Origin: Embleya sp040605455 | GTDB lineage: Bacteria > Actinomycetota > Actinomycetes > Streptomycetales > Streptomycetaceae | Assembly (NCBI RefSeq): GCF_040605455.1 | Contig: NZ_JBEXCV010000036.1 | Coordinates: forward strand, 1 to 63,479 | Length of the DNA: 63,479 nucleotides | Reading direction: 5' to 3' | Shown: positions 34,598 through 43,688 of the stretch, one piece after another | Numbering within the stretch: position 1 is the first letter of the stretch | Layout: every line of letters starts with the position of its first letter | Translations under genes and position numbers: made by a program | The notes under the pieces: model-generated | The model's input: only the letters and a program-made list of their open reading frames with translations | What the model was told of the DNA's origin: nothing | Databases searched by the model: none

Positions 34598-34903
34598 GTG
34601 CTCGGCGACGCGCTGATCTCCCCCTCCATCACGCTGCGCCTGCTCCGCAATCTCGCCTCGACCCGTACGACGCCCGTCGCCCGACGCGCCCAGCCGCTCT
34701 CGGCCCGCGAGACGGAGGTGATCCGGGCCATCGCGAGGGGTCGCACCAACCAGGAGATCGCCGCCGCCCTCTTCATCACCCTGAGCACCGTCAAGAGCCA
34801 CCTGGCGACCATCCAGAACAAACTCGGCGTCCGCAACCGCGTCGAGATCGCCGCCTGGGCCTGGGAGAGCCGCCTCATGGACTCCGCCGGAGAAGGTGCC
34901 TGA
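34598..34903 (+). pseudogene. N-terminally truncated NarL/LuxR response regulator
   Basis: Only the linker and output domain remain: GDALISPSITLRLL, then PLSARETEVIRAIARGRTNQ and FITLSTVKSHLATIQNKLGV, a complete LuxR helix-turn-helix. The receiver domain with its phospho-Asp is missing. The break coincides with the tRNA-like sequence at 34572-34584, consistent with a recombination event. Such isolated output domains may still bind DNA. Confidence 0.7.
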
Positions 34904-34914
34904 GATCCTGCCGC

Positions 34915-34940
34915 GGTCTCGGTTCCGGTCGCATTCATCG
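34915..34940 (+). repeat. att-associated direct repeat, distant copy
   Basis: GGTCTC-GGTTCC-GGTCGCATTCA, the same pattern as at 12854, 17046 and 21041. It is about 330 bp after the tRNA-like 13-mer, which does not match the spacing at the clear att sites. Confidence 0.4.
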
Positions 34941-35181
34941 TCGTCCAGGCCGGTTCAATCGCCTACCCGGCGACTGGAGAGGCACAGGTCGGAAGGTGGA
35001 TGAACGCCGCAGGACAACGCTGCGCGGCGGGTGGCCTGCCGACAGGGCCCCATCGCTCGGAACCCTGTCGGTGGTGTCGTCACCCGGATGGCTGTCGGCG
35101 GGCGCGGCGGCTGGGCGTCTCGGGAACACTGGGCTCAGCCGGGAGCCTGATCATGGACCTAGTTCAGTGGGAGAGCGGATC

Positions 35182-36231
35182 ATGCGGACGAACATGGTGC
35201 TCCGCAGCGTCGGCGTCGTGGTGGGTCTGGTCCTGATCGCCTGCGCGTTCGTGCTCGCGTACGTCATCACGCCGGACTATGTGGTCCGACTGCCCGACGA
35301 CACCAACACCAAGCGCTCCTACACCGGCAGCTTCGGGACCCTGCTCGACGCCCAGGAGGTGGCGAAGGGCAACCTGGTGACAGCCGTCAAGCGGGACGTC
35401 CCCCTGGCCGTCGAGCGGACCGTGAAGGTCGAGGAGACCTCGGGCAACACGGCTCTGGTCAGCGACACCCGGACGACGAGCGCCGCAGGCAACCAGGTCG
35501 AGAAGACTGATTGGAAGTACGCCGTCAACCGCAAGACGCTGGAGCCGGTCACCGGCCATCCGGCGGACTGGACGGTGGTCGACGCCCAAGGCCTGACGGT
35601 GAGTTGGCCGCTCGGTGCGAAGAAGCGCACGTACACCGGCTGGCGGCCGGAGACCGGGAGCACGACGCCGCTGACGTACGTGCGTACGGCGAGCAAGTCG
35701 GGCCTGAGCACGTACGTGTACGAGGCGAAGCTGGCGCCCACCCGGATCACCGACTCCCAGGTGCTCGCCGGTCTGCCGGCGGCCGTCCCGCGGACGACCC
35801 TGGCACTGGTCGCCCAGCTGGGGACCCTTCCGGCCACGGCCAAGCAGCAACTGGCCGCGCTGCTCCCGACGTTGGGCGACCCGGTGCCGCTCTCCTACAC
35901 GCTGGCGAGTGGCGACACGTTCTGGATCGAACCCGAGACCGGCATTGTGATCGACACACAGCGGTCCCAGCAGCGCGTGGCCGGGGTCGTCGATCCGAGC
36001 AGCGGCGCCTTCCTCCCACTGCTGCCGGTCTCCGACGTCTCCTACCAGCAGACCCCCAAGTCCGTGAAGGCCGCCGCGAACGACGCCCGTGACGGCCACG
36101 ACGTCATCATGCTCGTCGGTACCATCGTGCCCATCGTGGTGGGCGTGGTCGGAGCGCTACTGATTGCCGCGGCGCTGCTCATCCGACGTCGTCGACCCCG
36201 CAGCACCACCGCACTCGCTGCGGATGCCTGA
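35182..36231 (+). CDS. DUF3068 family membrane protein (PorA-family type)
   Basis: 349 aa. N-terminal hydrophobic helix (SVGVVVGLVLIACAFVLAYV), a large extracytoplasmic beta-rich domain, then a C-terminal helix (IMLVGTIVPIVVGVVGALLI) followed by RRRRP. This two-helix layout with the TDWKYAVNRKTLEPV and LPTLGDPVPLSYTLASGDTF segments fits DUF3068, common in actinobacteria with unknown function. A GAGAGCGG lies before the ATG. The 3' end overlaps, on the other strand, the read-through tail of the cupin gene. Confidence 0.8.
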   Translation: MRTNMVLRSVGVVVGLVLIACAFVLAYVITPDYVVRLPDDTNTKRSYTGSFGTLLDAQEVAKGNLVTAVKRDVPLAVERTVKVEETSGNTALVSDTRTTSAAGNQVEKTDWKYAVNRKTLEPVTGHPADWTVVDAQGLTVSWPLGAKKRTYTGWRPETGSTTPLTYVRTASKSGLSTYVYEAKLAPTRITDSQVLAGLPAAVPRTTLALVAQLGTLPATAKQQLAALLPTLGDPVPLSYTLASGDTFWIEPETGIVIDTQRSQQRVAGVVDPSSGAFLPLLPVSDVSYQQTPKSVKAAANDARDGHDVIMLVGTIVPIVVGVVGALLIAAALLIRRRRPRSTTALAADA

Positions 36232-37286
36232 CACCCACCAAAACGCCGTGACCTGTTCGGCAACGCACGCCGAACCGGGCTTGCCATCCGCGAGACCGGT
36301 CGGCGCAAGGGTTGCACCGGGCCGCATTCGGCGATGCGGCGACACCCGGCAGACCCTGGGCACCCCGGCCGAGCGAAGCCGATCGCCCGTGGGCCGGGGA
36401 CGCCAAGGGGCGTCGTGCAGGCGGCTCTCTCGCGAACCTTGGCGTCCCGGAGCAGTTCGCCGGCGTTGAGCACCCAACCCCGCGCGAGGAAATCCTCGCG
36501 TGGTGGGGCGAAGACATCGATGAGCGTGTGCGGGCCTGCGCCCACGGCGCGGGTGGTGTGCACGACGGTCGGCGGGATCAGTGTCATCGAGGGACTACCG
36601 ACCTGGACGTGCTCATCCTCGCGCCACTCACTCATCCGGGGGGTCCACGGGACCCCCAGGTGATGGGCGTGGTTCCCGACGAGGGTCACCGACATCTGCT
36701 CGAAGTCCCCGTGGGAATGCGGCGAGAGCCGTTCGGTGTCACGTGGCCCCTCGTGCACCGGAAACCAGTTCACCATCAGCGACGTCGTCCGGAAGATCCG
36801 GCCGAGGCGTCCCTCCTCGTCGGGTATGTCGCGCAAGCGATGTATCCGGATCCCGTTGCCACCGGCGGTCATGATGGGCTCCGGTAGCGGTGCGGCCCGC
36901 AGGTCGACCCCGGCGGCGTGGTTGACGGCCCGCCTCATCTGCTCGTCGCAACGTGCGGTGAACACCCGCGCCACCGTGGTCGACGACGTCGCATGCACAG
37001 CGCTGGTGCCGGCCGGTACGACGACGAGTGCAGGCTCGGACAGGGACACAGGTGCCCGGTTGTCGTGCTCCACGCCCACCACCGCGTCGTCCTGGACGAG
37101 CAGCACGTACTCGTCGGGCAGGTCGTGCTCGGCGAGGCGGTCACCCGCTTCGAGCTCGGTGATCGCGACCACGAAGTTCCGGCCGCACACCGACCACGTC
37201 CGGCTGCCACCGGCAGAGACCAGGTCCGGATCACGCTCCGAAGTCTCGTCGACGACGGAGGTTCCTACGATTGCAGCGATGGCCAT
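36042..37286 (-). CDS. cupin-domain protein with an abnormal read-through C-terminus
   Basis: From ATG 37286 (414 aa). The first ~280 residues are a bicupin-like protein with metal-binding-like motifs: HDLPDEYVLLVQDDAV and SPHSHGDFEQMSVTLVGNHA, then IPPTVVHTTRAVGAGPH. The natural end is probably near GWVLNAGELL (about 36450). No stop follows, and the frame continues 130 codons through a dispersed repeat (36354-36410) and the antisense of the DUF3068 gene. An indel or insertion has likely removed the stop. The family includes sugar isomerases and dioxygenases; no substrate is assigned. Confidence 0.6.
   Translation of the reverse strand: MAIAAIVGTSVVDETSERDPDLVSAGGSRTWSVCGRNFVVAITELEAGDRLAEHDLPDEYVLLVQDDAVVGVEHDNRAPVSLSEPALVVVPAGTSAVHATSSTTVARVFTARCDEQMRRAVNHAAGVDLRAAPLPEPIMTAGGNGIRIHRLRDIPDEEGRLGRIFRTTSLMVNWFPVHEGPRDTERLSPHSHGDFEQMSVTLVGNHAHHLGVPWTPRMSEWREDEHVQVGSPSMTLIPPTVVHTTRAVGAGPHTLIDVFAPPREDFLARGWVLNAGELLRDAKVRERAACTTPLGVPGPRAIGFARPGCPGSAGCRRIAECGPVQPLRRPVSRMASPVRRALPNRSRRFGGCQASAASAVVLRGRRRRMSSAAAISSAPTTPTTMGTMVPTSMMTSWPSRASFAAAFTDLGVCW
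36354..36410 (+). repeat. dispersed ~57-bp repeat, copy 2
   Basis: CCCTGGGCAC...GCCGATCGCCCGTGGGCC...GACGCCAAGG, related to 21443-21500. It lies at the point where the cupin gene loses its expected stop. Confidence 0.5.
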
Positions 37287-37436
37287 CAAACCTCTCCCGT
37301 TCCTGCCGCGAGGACGACATGGGCTTCCTGCCGGGCCGGCCGGGGCGACAATCGCGAGTTTCCGAGTGCACCGATCGACCGAGCCGGAGCATCGGCGCCG
37401 TGCACCGGCCGCCGTCGGCCGTGGGCGAGGATCGTG

Positions 37437-38729
37437 CTACGCCAGCACGGACACCGTGCCCCGGATGCCGAACAGCGACTTCCCGTAGATCTCGGCGGCC
37501 ACCTCGGGGTTGAGGACGGCGTGCCGGCTCCCGGTCTCGATGTCGCGCCAGATGCGCTGCAGTGGGTTGGCTTCGCCGAAGCTCGAAGCCCCCTGGGCCG
37601 AGCACACGATGCGGACCGCCTCACGCGCGTGGACCGCCGCCATCCCCGCGTCCATCCGCATCCGGGCCCGGGCGTCGTAATCGGGGAACACCCCGGCCCG
37701 CGCGGCCTCGTCGATGTCGGCGGCCGCGCGGTAGGCGTGCAGCTGGGCAAAGTCGGCGAGCGACGCCGCGTTCGCGGCGGCGAGTTGGATGGTGGGTGCG
37801 TCGGCCTGGGAGGCATAGCCCGTCATCGTCAACGCTCGCCGCGGGGCCTTCTCCGCAAGGAGATCGACAGCGGCCGCGGCCAGTCCGAGCTGGGGCCCGG
37901 TCAACACGAGCGCGGCGGCCGGCACGAACGGTGCCCGGTAGAGCGCCTCGTCGGTGAATGGTGTGGCGTAGCGGCCCTCGACGGCGTCGGGGACGGAGTG
38001 GAAGCGGTGCGCGGGCACGAACAGGTCCTCGCCGACGAGCGTGTTCGACGCGGTCCCGCGCATGCCCGCCACGAACCAGGTGTCCTCGATGGTCAGTTCC
38101 GACATTGGCGCGAGCACGATGCCGACGGAGTCCGAGGTGCCCTCGGCGTCCGGCCGGGTGACCCCGAGGACCGCCCAGTCGGCGTAGGCGCACCCGGAGG
38201 TCGGGGCCCAGCGCCCGCTCACCCGGTACCCGCCTTCGACAACGCGCGCGGTACCCGAGGGGGTGACGACGCCGGCGACTCGGGCGTCGGGGGTGTCGGC
38301 CCAGACGTCGTCCTGGGCTTGTGCGGGGAAGAGACCGACGAACCACGCATTGGCATTGAGCAGTGCGGTCACCCAGGCGGTGGAGCCGCAGGCACGCCCG
38401 ACCTCGCGGCCGACCTCCAACAGGGTGCGGTAGTCGGTCTGCAGACCGCCGTAACGGGCGGGCTGCATCAACGACAGCAGGCCGGCTTCGGCCAGGGCGC
38501 CGATGTTCTCCGCGGGCACTCCGCGCTCGCGGTCGGCGGTGTGGAGGGCGAAGCGGCGGTCGGCGAGGTCGTGTCCCAGCACCTCTTGGGCGCGCTTGAC
38601 GCGGTAGGTCACGGTCCCTCTGGCCACGTGCAGGCGTCGGGCGACATCCACGAGGCTGCGCTCGGCGCCGATGTAGTAATACAGCGTGAACAGCTCGCGG
38701 GAGATCGCCGTGACCTCATCGACCGCCAC
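37437..38729 (-). pseudogene. fusion of a PucR-type HTH remnant to an acyl-CoA dehydrogenase-like flavoprotein
   Basis: Residues 1-~68 (AISRELFTLYYYIGAERSLV, DVARRLHVARGTVTYRVKRA, then a GHDLADRRFALHTADR end) are the C-terminal helix-turn-helix of a PucR/CdaR-type regulator. From ERGVPAENIGALAEAGLLSL the sequence becomes an acyl-CoA dehydrogenase-like flavin monooxygenase (GGYRVSGRWAPTSGCAYADW; AGMRGTASNTLV) that runs normally to its end. The dehydrogenase lacks its usual first residues and start. A deletion has apparently joined two genes in frame. The regulator's upstream part continues in another frame (38730-38770), so the 5' side is dead. Confidence 0.65.
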
Positions 38730-38905
38730 CTCCGGGTCGACCAGCTCGGGTAGGCGCGCAGCGTCTCCCGAGCGCTCGCGTCAGGGCTGACATCAGGCGA
38801 ACCACGGTGGAGATACCACCTCCGGAACCGACGCCCGCGCTCGCCGCGCGGGGTGGGCGCGGCGTCGTCGTTGGGCAGGCTCGTCAAGCCGACCGTGAAC
38901 GTCAA
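38730..38905 (-). pseudogene. 5' continuation of the broken PucR-type regulator
   Basis: SPDASARETLRAY, in a shifted frame, would precede the helix-turn-helix part found in the fusion just downstream. Nothing further upstream matches a regulator, so most of the gene has been lost. Confidence 0.35.
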
Positions 38906-39552
38906 CCGGCGGCAAGGGCTTTGCCGGCGGTGGTGGCGGCCTCGTGGGCGGCCTTCTTCAGCTGGGCGCCGAGTTCGGCGAACCGGTCGAGCTCGGGCTT
39001 GATGCCGACGAGGGTGAATTCACGCTCGACGACGGTGAGGTCTGCGCCCCAGGCGTCGGTGAGGACGCGGCGCAGGAACGGGGTGCTGTGGTCCCAGCCC
39101 TCCTTCGGGGTGCCCTTGGAGTAGTTGCCGCCACGGGTGGTCAGCAGGACGACCGGCTTGCCCTCGAGGATGCGGTCACCGGAGTTGCCCCCGGCGACGA
39201 CGGCCCCGGCGATGACCAGGTCGATCCAGTTCTTCACGTGGGCGGACACACCCCAGTTGTAGAGGGGGAACGCGAGGACGACGGCGTCGGCCGAGACCAG
39301 TTCGTCGTAGAGCTCCTCGGCCAGGGCACCGGCCGCCTTCTGGGCGTCGCTGCGCTGGTCCTCGGGTGTGTTGTGCGCGGCGTCCACGGTGATCGCCCAC
39401 GCGTCCGGGGGCAGCGGGTCGGTACCCAGATGGCGGGTCACGACCTTCTCGTCCGGGCGCTCGGCGGCCCACTCGGCCAGGACCAGGTCCGCCAGCTCTT
39501 GGCTGGCCGAGATCGGGCCGAGGATGCTCGCGTCGATACGCAAGAGGGTCAT
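38902..39552 (-). CDS. FMN-dependent NAD(P)H oxidoreductase (AzoR-like)
   Basis: 216 aa from ATG 39552 behind AGGGAG. Flavodoxin-like fold: LLRIDASILGPISASQELAD, the flavin loop AVVLAFPLYNWGVSAHVKNW and IDLVIAGAVV, then VVLLTTRGGNYSKGTP. AzoR-type enzymes reduce quinones or azo compounds. The divergent MarR regulator and two palindromes in between indicate induction by an aromatic or quinone-like compound, as in other MarR/azoreductase pairs. Confidence 0.85.
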   Translation of the reverse strand: MTLLRIDASILGPISASQELADLVLAEWAAERPDEKVVTRHLGTDPLPPDAWAITVDAAHNTPEDQRSDAQKAAGALAEELYDELVSADAVVLAFPLYNWGVSAHVKNWIDLVIAGAVVAGGNSGDRILEGKPVVLLTTRGGNYSKGTPKEGWDHSTPFLRRVLTDAWGADLTVVEREFTLVGIKPELDRFAELGAQLKKAAHEAATTAGKALAAG

Positions 39553-39621
39553 GGGGAAACTCCCTGGAGCTCGTCCTGTCGTGAGCGCACACAGACCTCC
39601 CGGCCCGGCACGAGTCGCGGA

Positions 39622-39633
39622 TTGAACGTTCAA
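39622..39633. promoter_or_regulatory. MarR-type operator 1
   Basis: TTGAACGTTCAA, a perfect 12-bp palindrome between the oxidoreductase and marR. Confidence 0.7.
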
Positions 39634-39661
39634 CCCGCAGCTCAATGATGCCACGATTGAG

Positions 39662-39673
39662 TTGAAGGTTCAA
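39662..39673. promoter_or_regulatory. MarR-type operator 2
   Basis: TTGAAGGTTCAA, the same palindrome with one central change, exactly 40 bp from operator 1 and 18 bp before the marR start. Two sites four helical turns apart suggest cooperative binding and autoregulation. Confidence 0.7.
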
Positions 39674-39690
39674 TCCACTAGGGTGGAGGC

Positions 39691-40206
39691 GTGAGTGACG
39701 ACGCACCCTGGCTGACCCGGCCGCAGCTCTACGCATGGATGCAACTGACAGGCGCGATCACGCAGCTGCCTGCGGTGATCGACACCCAGCTGCGCCGCGA
39801 CTCGGGCTTGAACTTCTTCGAGTATTCGATCCTGGCCGGCCTGTCCGGCGCCCCGCACCGGGCGATGCAGATGGCCACGCTGGCGCAGATGGCCAACGGC
39901 TCCCAGTCGCGCCTGTCACACGCGGTCAGCCGACTCGAGAAAGCCGGCTGGGTCGAGCGGCGCAACTGCTCGGAGGGCTCCCGCTCGGTCGAGGCCGTCC
40001 TCACCGACGCCGGCTACGAGAAGATCGTCGAGGCCGCTCCGTTCCATGTGCGCGAGGTCCGGCGCATGGTCGTCGACGCCCTGACCGACGAGGAACTGGC
40101 CCAGTTGCGCAACGCCCTGCGCAAGATCCTGCTGGTGGCCTCGCCCGAGACGGTCCGGTTCCTCGACGAGACTTTCGCCGAAAGCGCGCACGTCCCACCG
40201 GAGTGA
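39691..40206 (+). CDS. MarR-family regulator
   Basis: 171 aa from GTG 39691. Winged-helix core: LNFFEYSILAGLSGAPHRAM, QMATLAQMANGSQSRLSHAV, SRLEKAGWVERRNCSEGSRS. One Cys in the wing (RRNCSEG) could be redox-sensitive. It most likely represses the divergent flavin reductase and itself. Confidence 0.85.
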   Translation: MSDDAPWLTRPQLYAWMQLTGAITQLPAVIDTQLRRDSGLNFFEYSILAGLSGAPHRAMQMATLAQMANGSQSRLSHAVSRLEKAGWVERRNCSEGSRSVEAVLTDAGYEKIVEAAPFHVREVRRMVVDALTDEELAQLRNALRKILLVASPETVRFLDETFAESAHVPPE

Positions 40207-40383
40207 GGCGGGTGAGCCCACGGACGTCGTTCGGAGCGCCCCGACCGCCATGCGATCGGGGCGTTCGTCGTCATCGGGTCCTGGAGGCCGGGAGGGGTGT
40301 CGGTCCCGGGGCGGATGGGTCAGAGGTCCAGGACGAGGCGCGGGGAGCGGGCTCGGGATACGCAGGTCGCCTGCGGGTCGGTG

Positions 40384-42666
40384 TTACGGGATGCGCCATT
40401 GCTGGTATTTGTTCCCGGGTGTGCAGTCGACGACCGACAGCGGCTTGCCCGAGCCGTTGTTGGTCAGGCAGTTCTGGCCCGCGTAGTCCTTGATGTAGAC
40501 CGCGCCCGAGGTGGGAGCTTCGACCAGTCTCCAGTTGGTGGAGTAGGTGTATCCGACGGCGAGTTCGGGGCGGGCGGAATTCCCGTACGGCTGGCCTATT
40601 GCCGGGCCGCTCAAACTGCAGGTGTGGAAGGTGTCCCAGGTGGAGACCGAGTGCACCCAGCCGTACTGGGAGTTGCCGTCCATGATCAGTCCCTTGCCCT
40701 GGGTGGGGCTGTCGGCGGCGAGGCCGATCCTGCGTCCGTCGGCGACGCTGGTAATGGCGCCCCAGCGGTCGCCGCCGCAACCCTGCGGGGTGTTCTGGGC
40801 CGGGGGTGGGGTGGACGCGGGCGGCTTCGATTGTGTGCCGCCGCTGCCGCCGCCGGGTGAGCCGCCTGCCCCAGCGGACGCGGAGCCGTTCGCGCCACCA
40901 CCGTTCGCGCCACCGGCGTTGGTACCGCCGGGAGGGGGAACCGGGCCGCCCGCGCTGCCGCCGACTTGGGCGGTGCCGGGGGATTGGCTTGCGCCGGCGT
41001 TCGTGCTCGGGGTGCCCGTGGCGGCTGTCGGAGGGGGCGCCGAGCCCAGGCCCGGATCGGCCGATGCGGCTGAGGGGGTCCACCTCTCGGTTGCGGTCGG
41101 TTGTGCGTTCGGTGCGTTGCGGTCCGCATCGGATCGGCCGGTGGGGGGCTGCACGAACACGACCGTGGCGACGACTCCGGCTATGACGCCCAGAACCAGT
41201 AAGACGGCGGCTATGCCGTGCCGCTTCCAGGCGCGAGTGCTCGCGGGCGGTGGTGTTGTGTCGCGCGGAACGGAGGTCGACTCCGGCGGGGTCGAGGAGG
41301 GCGCGGGGACGGCGACGGGAACTGCCGCGGAAGCAGTAGCGGATCCGGGCGCGGCGGCAGAAGCGGGAGCGGAAGCAGGTACGGCGGCGGGCGGCGGAGC
41401 GTCCGTAGCGACTGACGCGGCGGCCGGGGCCGATGCCTCGGGCGCGCCGGGAACGTGGTCGGCTGCGGATTCCGACACCGACCCGCCCGGTGCCGCCGCC
41501 TTGTCGAGGTCGGCTCCGCCCGAAGCCGGATCGAGGCCACCCGCGCTGCCTGCTGCTGCGCCTACGCCGGCCGCGTCGCTCGCTACCGCGTCACCGGCGT
41601 CCGCGTCGGCGTCCGCGTCGGCGTCGACCGCACCCGTGCCATCGGAAGCGACACAGCCCGAGACCGCAACCCCGGCGTCGGCGCCGAGGTCGGCCCCGGC
41701 ACACCCGTCGGCCGCCCCCGCCGTACCCGAATTCGCCTCACCCGCCCCCGCGTCCCCGCCCACCGCGCCCGCGACGGCAACCGCCGTCACCGCGGTCACC
41801 GCGGTCTCCGGCGTACCCGCCACCGCCCCGCGCGCCGCCGCGCGAGCCACGTCCGCCATCTCGGCCGCGTCGGCGTAGCGGTCTTCCGGCTCCTTCGCCA
41901 GCGCCTTCGCCACCAAGGCGCGGACCGCCTCGGGGAAGTCCGCCGGGAGTTCGGGCGCCGGCTCCCGAATGTGCTTGAGCAGCACCTCGAATACCGCGTC
42001 ACCGGCGAACAACGCTTCCCCGGTCAGGAGTTCGTAGCACAGCACGCCGATCGCGTACTGGTCGGAAGCCGGCACCGCGCCGCTGCCGCGGGCCTGCTCC
42101 GGGGCGATGTACCGAGCCGTCCCGAGCACCGCGTGTGAAGCGGTGAGCTTGGTCTCGGCCGTGGAGTGGGCGATGCCGAAGTCGGTGACGGTCACCCGGT
42201 CGTCGGTGCCGATCATCAGGTTCGACGGCTTGACGTCGCGGTGCACGATGCCCCGCAGATGTGCCGCGTGCAGCGCGTCCAACGCCTGGGCGACGATGCC
42301 GAGCGCCCGGCCGGTGGGCATGGCCGCGCCGTCGCCATCGTCTTCACCGTCCGCCATGACCGCGTCCAACGGCCGTCCGGCGACGAGTTCCATCACGATG
42401 TACGCGACGCGCGGCTCCGACCCGCTCTCGCCGTAGTCGTGCACGTCGACGATGCCGGGGTGGTCGAGCGCGGCGAGCACCTTGGCCTCGCGCCGGAAGC
42501 GCTCGGCGAATTTGACGTCGGCCAGCAGCGCGGGCAACAGGATCTTGACCGCGACCTGCCGTTCGAGTACGCCGTCGTCCGCGCGCCACACCTCGCCCAT
42601 GGCGCCGCCGCCCAGCCGCTCGGCCAGCGTGTACCGGCCGCCCAGCACCGTGCCCAAACCCCACAT
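40384..42666 (-). CDS. transmembrane Ser/Thr protein kinase with extracellular lectin-like domain
   Basis: 760 aa from ATG 42666 behind GGGGGAGCGGGGC. Kinase domain at about 5-265: GGRYTLAERLGGGAMGEVWR, catalytic HRDVKPSN, TDFG, and GTARYIAPEQ. A ~200-residue low-complexity Ala/Pro/Asp linker includes a DADADADADA run. One membrane helix follows (GIAAVLLVLGVIAGVVATVV), then a Gly/Ser-rich stalk and a ~125-residue extracellular domain with Cys pairs ending QNCLTNNGSG...YQQWRIP, a ricin-B-like QxW repeat. PknB-type kinases sense envelope signals, so a carbohydrate-like ligand is possible. No partner genes flank it. Confidence 0.85.
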   Translation of the reverse strand: MWGLGTVLGGRYTLAERLGGGAMGEVWRADDGVLERQVAVKILLPALLADVKFAERFRREAKVLAALDHPGIVDVHDYGESGSEPRVAYIVMELVAGRPLDAVMADGEDDGDGAAMPTGRALGIVAQALDALHAAHLRGIVHRDVKPSNLMIGTDDRVTVTDFGIAHSTAETKLTASHAVLGTARYIAPEQARGSGAVPASDQYAIGVLCYELLTGEALFAGDAVFEVLLKHIREPAPELPADFPEAVRALVAKALAKEPEDRYADAAEMADVARAAARGAVAGTPETAVTAVTAVAVAGAVGGDAGAGEANSGTAGAADGCAGADLGADAGVAVSGCVASDGTGAVDADADADADAGDAVASDAAGVGAAAGSAGGLDPASGGADLDKAAAPGGSVSESAADHVPGAPEASAPAAASVATDAPPPAAVPASAPASAAAPGSATASAAVPVAVPAPSSTPPESTSVPRDTTPPPASTRAWKRHGIAAVLLVLGVIAGVVATVVFVQPPTGRSDADRNAPNAQPTATERWTPSAASADPGLGSAPPPTAATGTPSTNAGASQSPGTAQVGGSAGGPVPPPGGTNAGGANGGGANGSASAGAGGSPGGGSGGTQSKPPASTPPPAQNTPQGCGGDRWGAITSVADGRRIGLAADSPTQGKGLIMDGNSQYGWVHSVSTWDTFHTCSLSGPAIGQPYGNSARPELAVGYTYSTNWRLVEAPTSGAVYIKDYAGQNCLTNNGSGKPLSVVDCTPGNKYQQWRIP

Positions 42667-43038
42667 GCCCCGCTCCCCCGTAGGCTCCCGAGTTTCCGCC
42701 CGTCGGCGACGTGCGCTCCGCCGAGGGCGTCGGGGCGCCAAGGCCCCGAACTACCCGTGGCAGGCGATCATTTCATCGCACGGTACCGACCGAGTCCGCC
42801 GGGAGTCCCTCACCCGCTCGGCCCGCTTGCCGATACCGAACCCCGAACGGGTTCCGCGGCCCCGAACCCGCGCCGAAACCGCGTCGGCCAGTCCCCGACT
42901 CGGCGGTTTGCATCGGGATCACCAGGGTCGACATCCACGTCGCAGCAGCCGGTCACGCGGGCCCAAGCCAAACCCCGAGCCCGAGCCCGATCGCAAGCCC
43001 AAGCCCTCGATCGCCCCCGCGCCCCCTCCCCGAAACGC
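42667..43038. other. non-coding gap
   Basis: 372 bp with a run of GAGCCC/AAGCCC-like short repeats near 42970-43010 and no supportable gene. Confidence 0.4.
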
Positions 43039-43688
43039 TCAGGTCGTCGTGGTGCGGAGCCAGGTCAACACCGCCAAAACTCGGCGGTGGGCGTCAGGGG
43101 ACGGCGGGAGGGTCAGTTTTTCGAAGATGGCCGAGATGTGCTTCTCGACGGTGCCCGGGGTCAGCGACAGGATCCGGCCGATGGCGCTGTTGCGGTGGCC
43201 CTCGGCCATCAGACCGAGGACTTGGCGTTCGCGTGGGGTCAGGGCGGCCAGCGGGTCGTGGCGGTGGCGGTGGGTGAACAGGGCGGAGACGACTTCCGAG
43301 TCGAGGACGGTGCCGCCGGCCGCGACTCGGGTCAGGGCGTCGGAGAGGTCGTCCAGGCGCGAGACGCGGTCCTTGAGCAGGTAGCCGACACCACCGCCGT
43401 CGGCGAGCAGATCCTCCGCGTAGGCCTCCTCCACGTACTGGGACAGGACCAGGATGGCGGTGCCGGGTACTTCGCGGCGGATCCGCAGGGCCGCGCGCAG
43501 GCCCTCGTCGGTGAAGGTCGGCGGCATCCTGCGTCGACCACGGCGACATCCGGGCGATGCGCGGTAACCGCCTCGACCAGCGCGGGACCGTCGCCGACCG
43601 CCGCCACCACCTCGGCGCCGATCTCCTCGAGCAACCGCACCAGGCCCTCCCGCAACAGCAGCGAGTCCTCGGCCAACACCACCCGCAT
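43039..43688 (-). pseudogene. frameshifted LuxR-type response regulator
   Basis: From ATG 43688 the receiver reads MRVVLAEDSLLLREGLVRLL up to HRPDVAVVDA. At the conserved D-x-R-M-P-P motif (about 43530) the frame is lost. One extra base restores RMPPTFTDEGLRAALRIRRE, LSQYVEEAYAEDLLADGGGV, and the LuxR output domain (LTPRERQVLGLMAEGHRNSA...KHISAIFEKL) to 43039. A one-base deletion inactivates the gene unless it is a sequencing error. Its ATG overlaps the stop of the histidine kinase, so they formed a two-component operon. Confidence 0.75.

Noticed and set aside
41430..41800. DADADA and Ala/Pro runs in the kinase linker as a functional tandem repeat
   Set aside because: Such low-complexity linkers are common in actinobacterial kinases and the codons do not form a clean DNA repeat unit.
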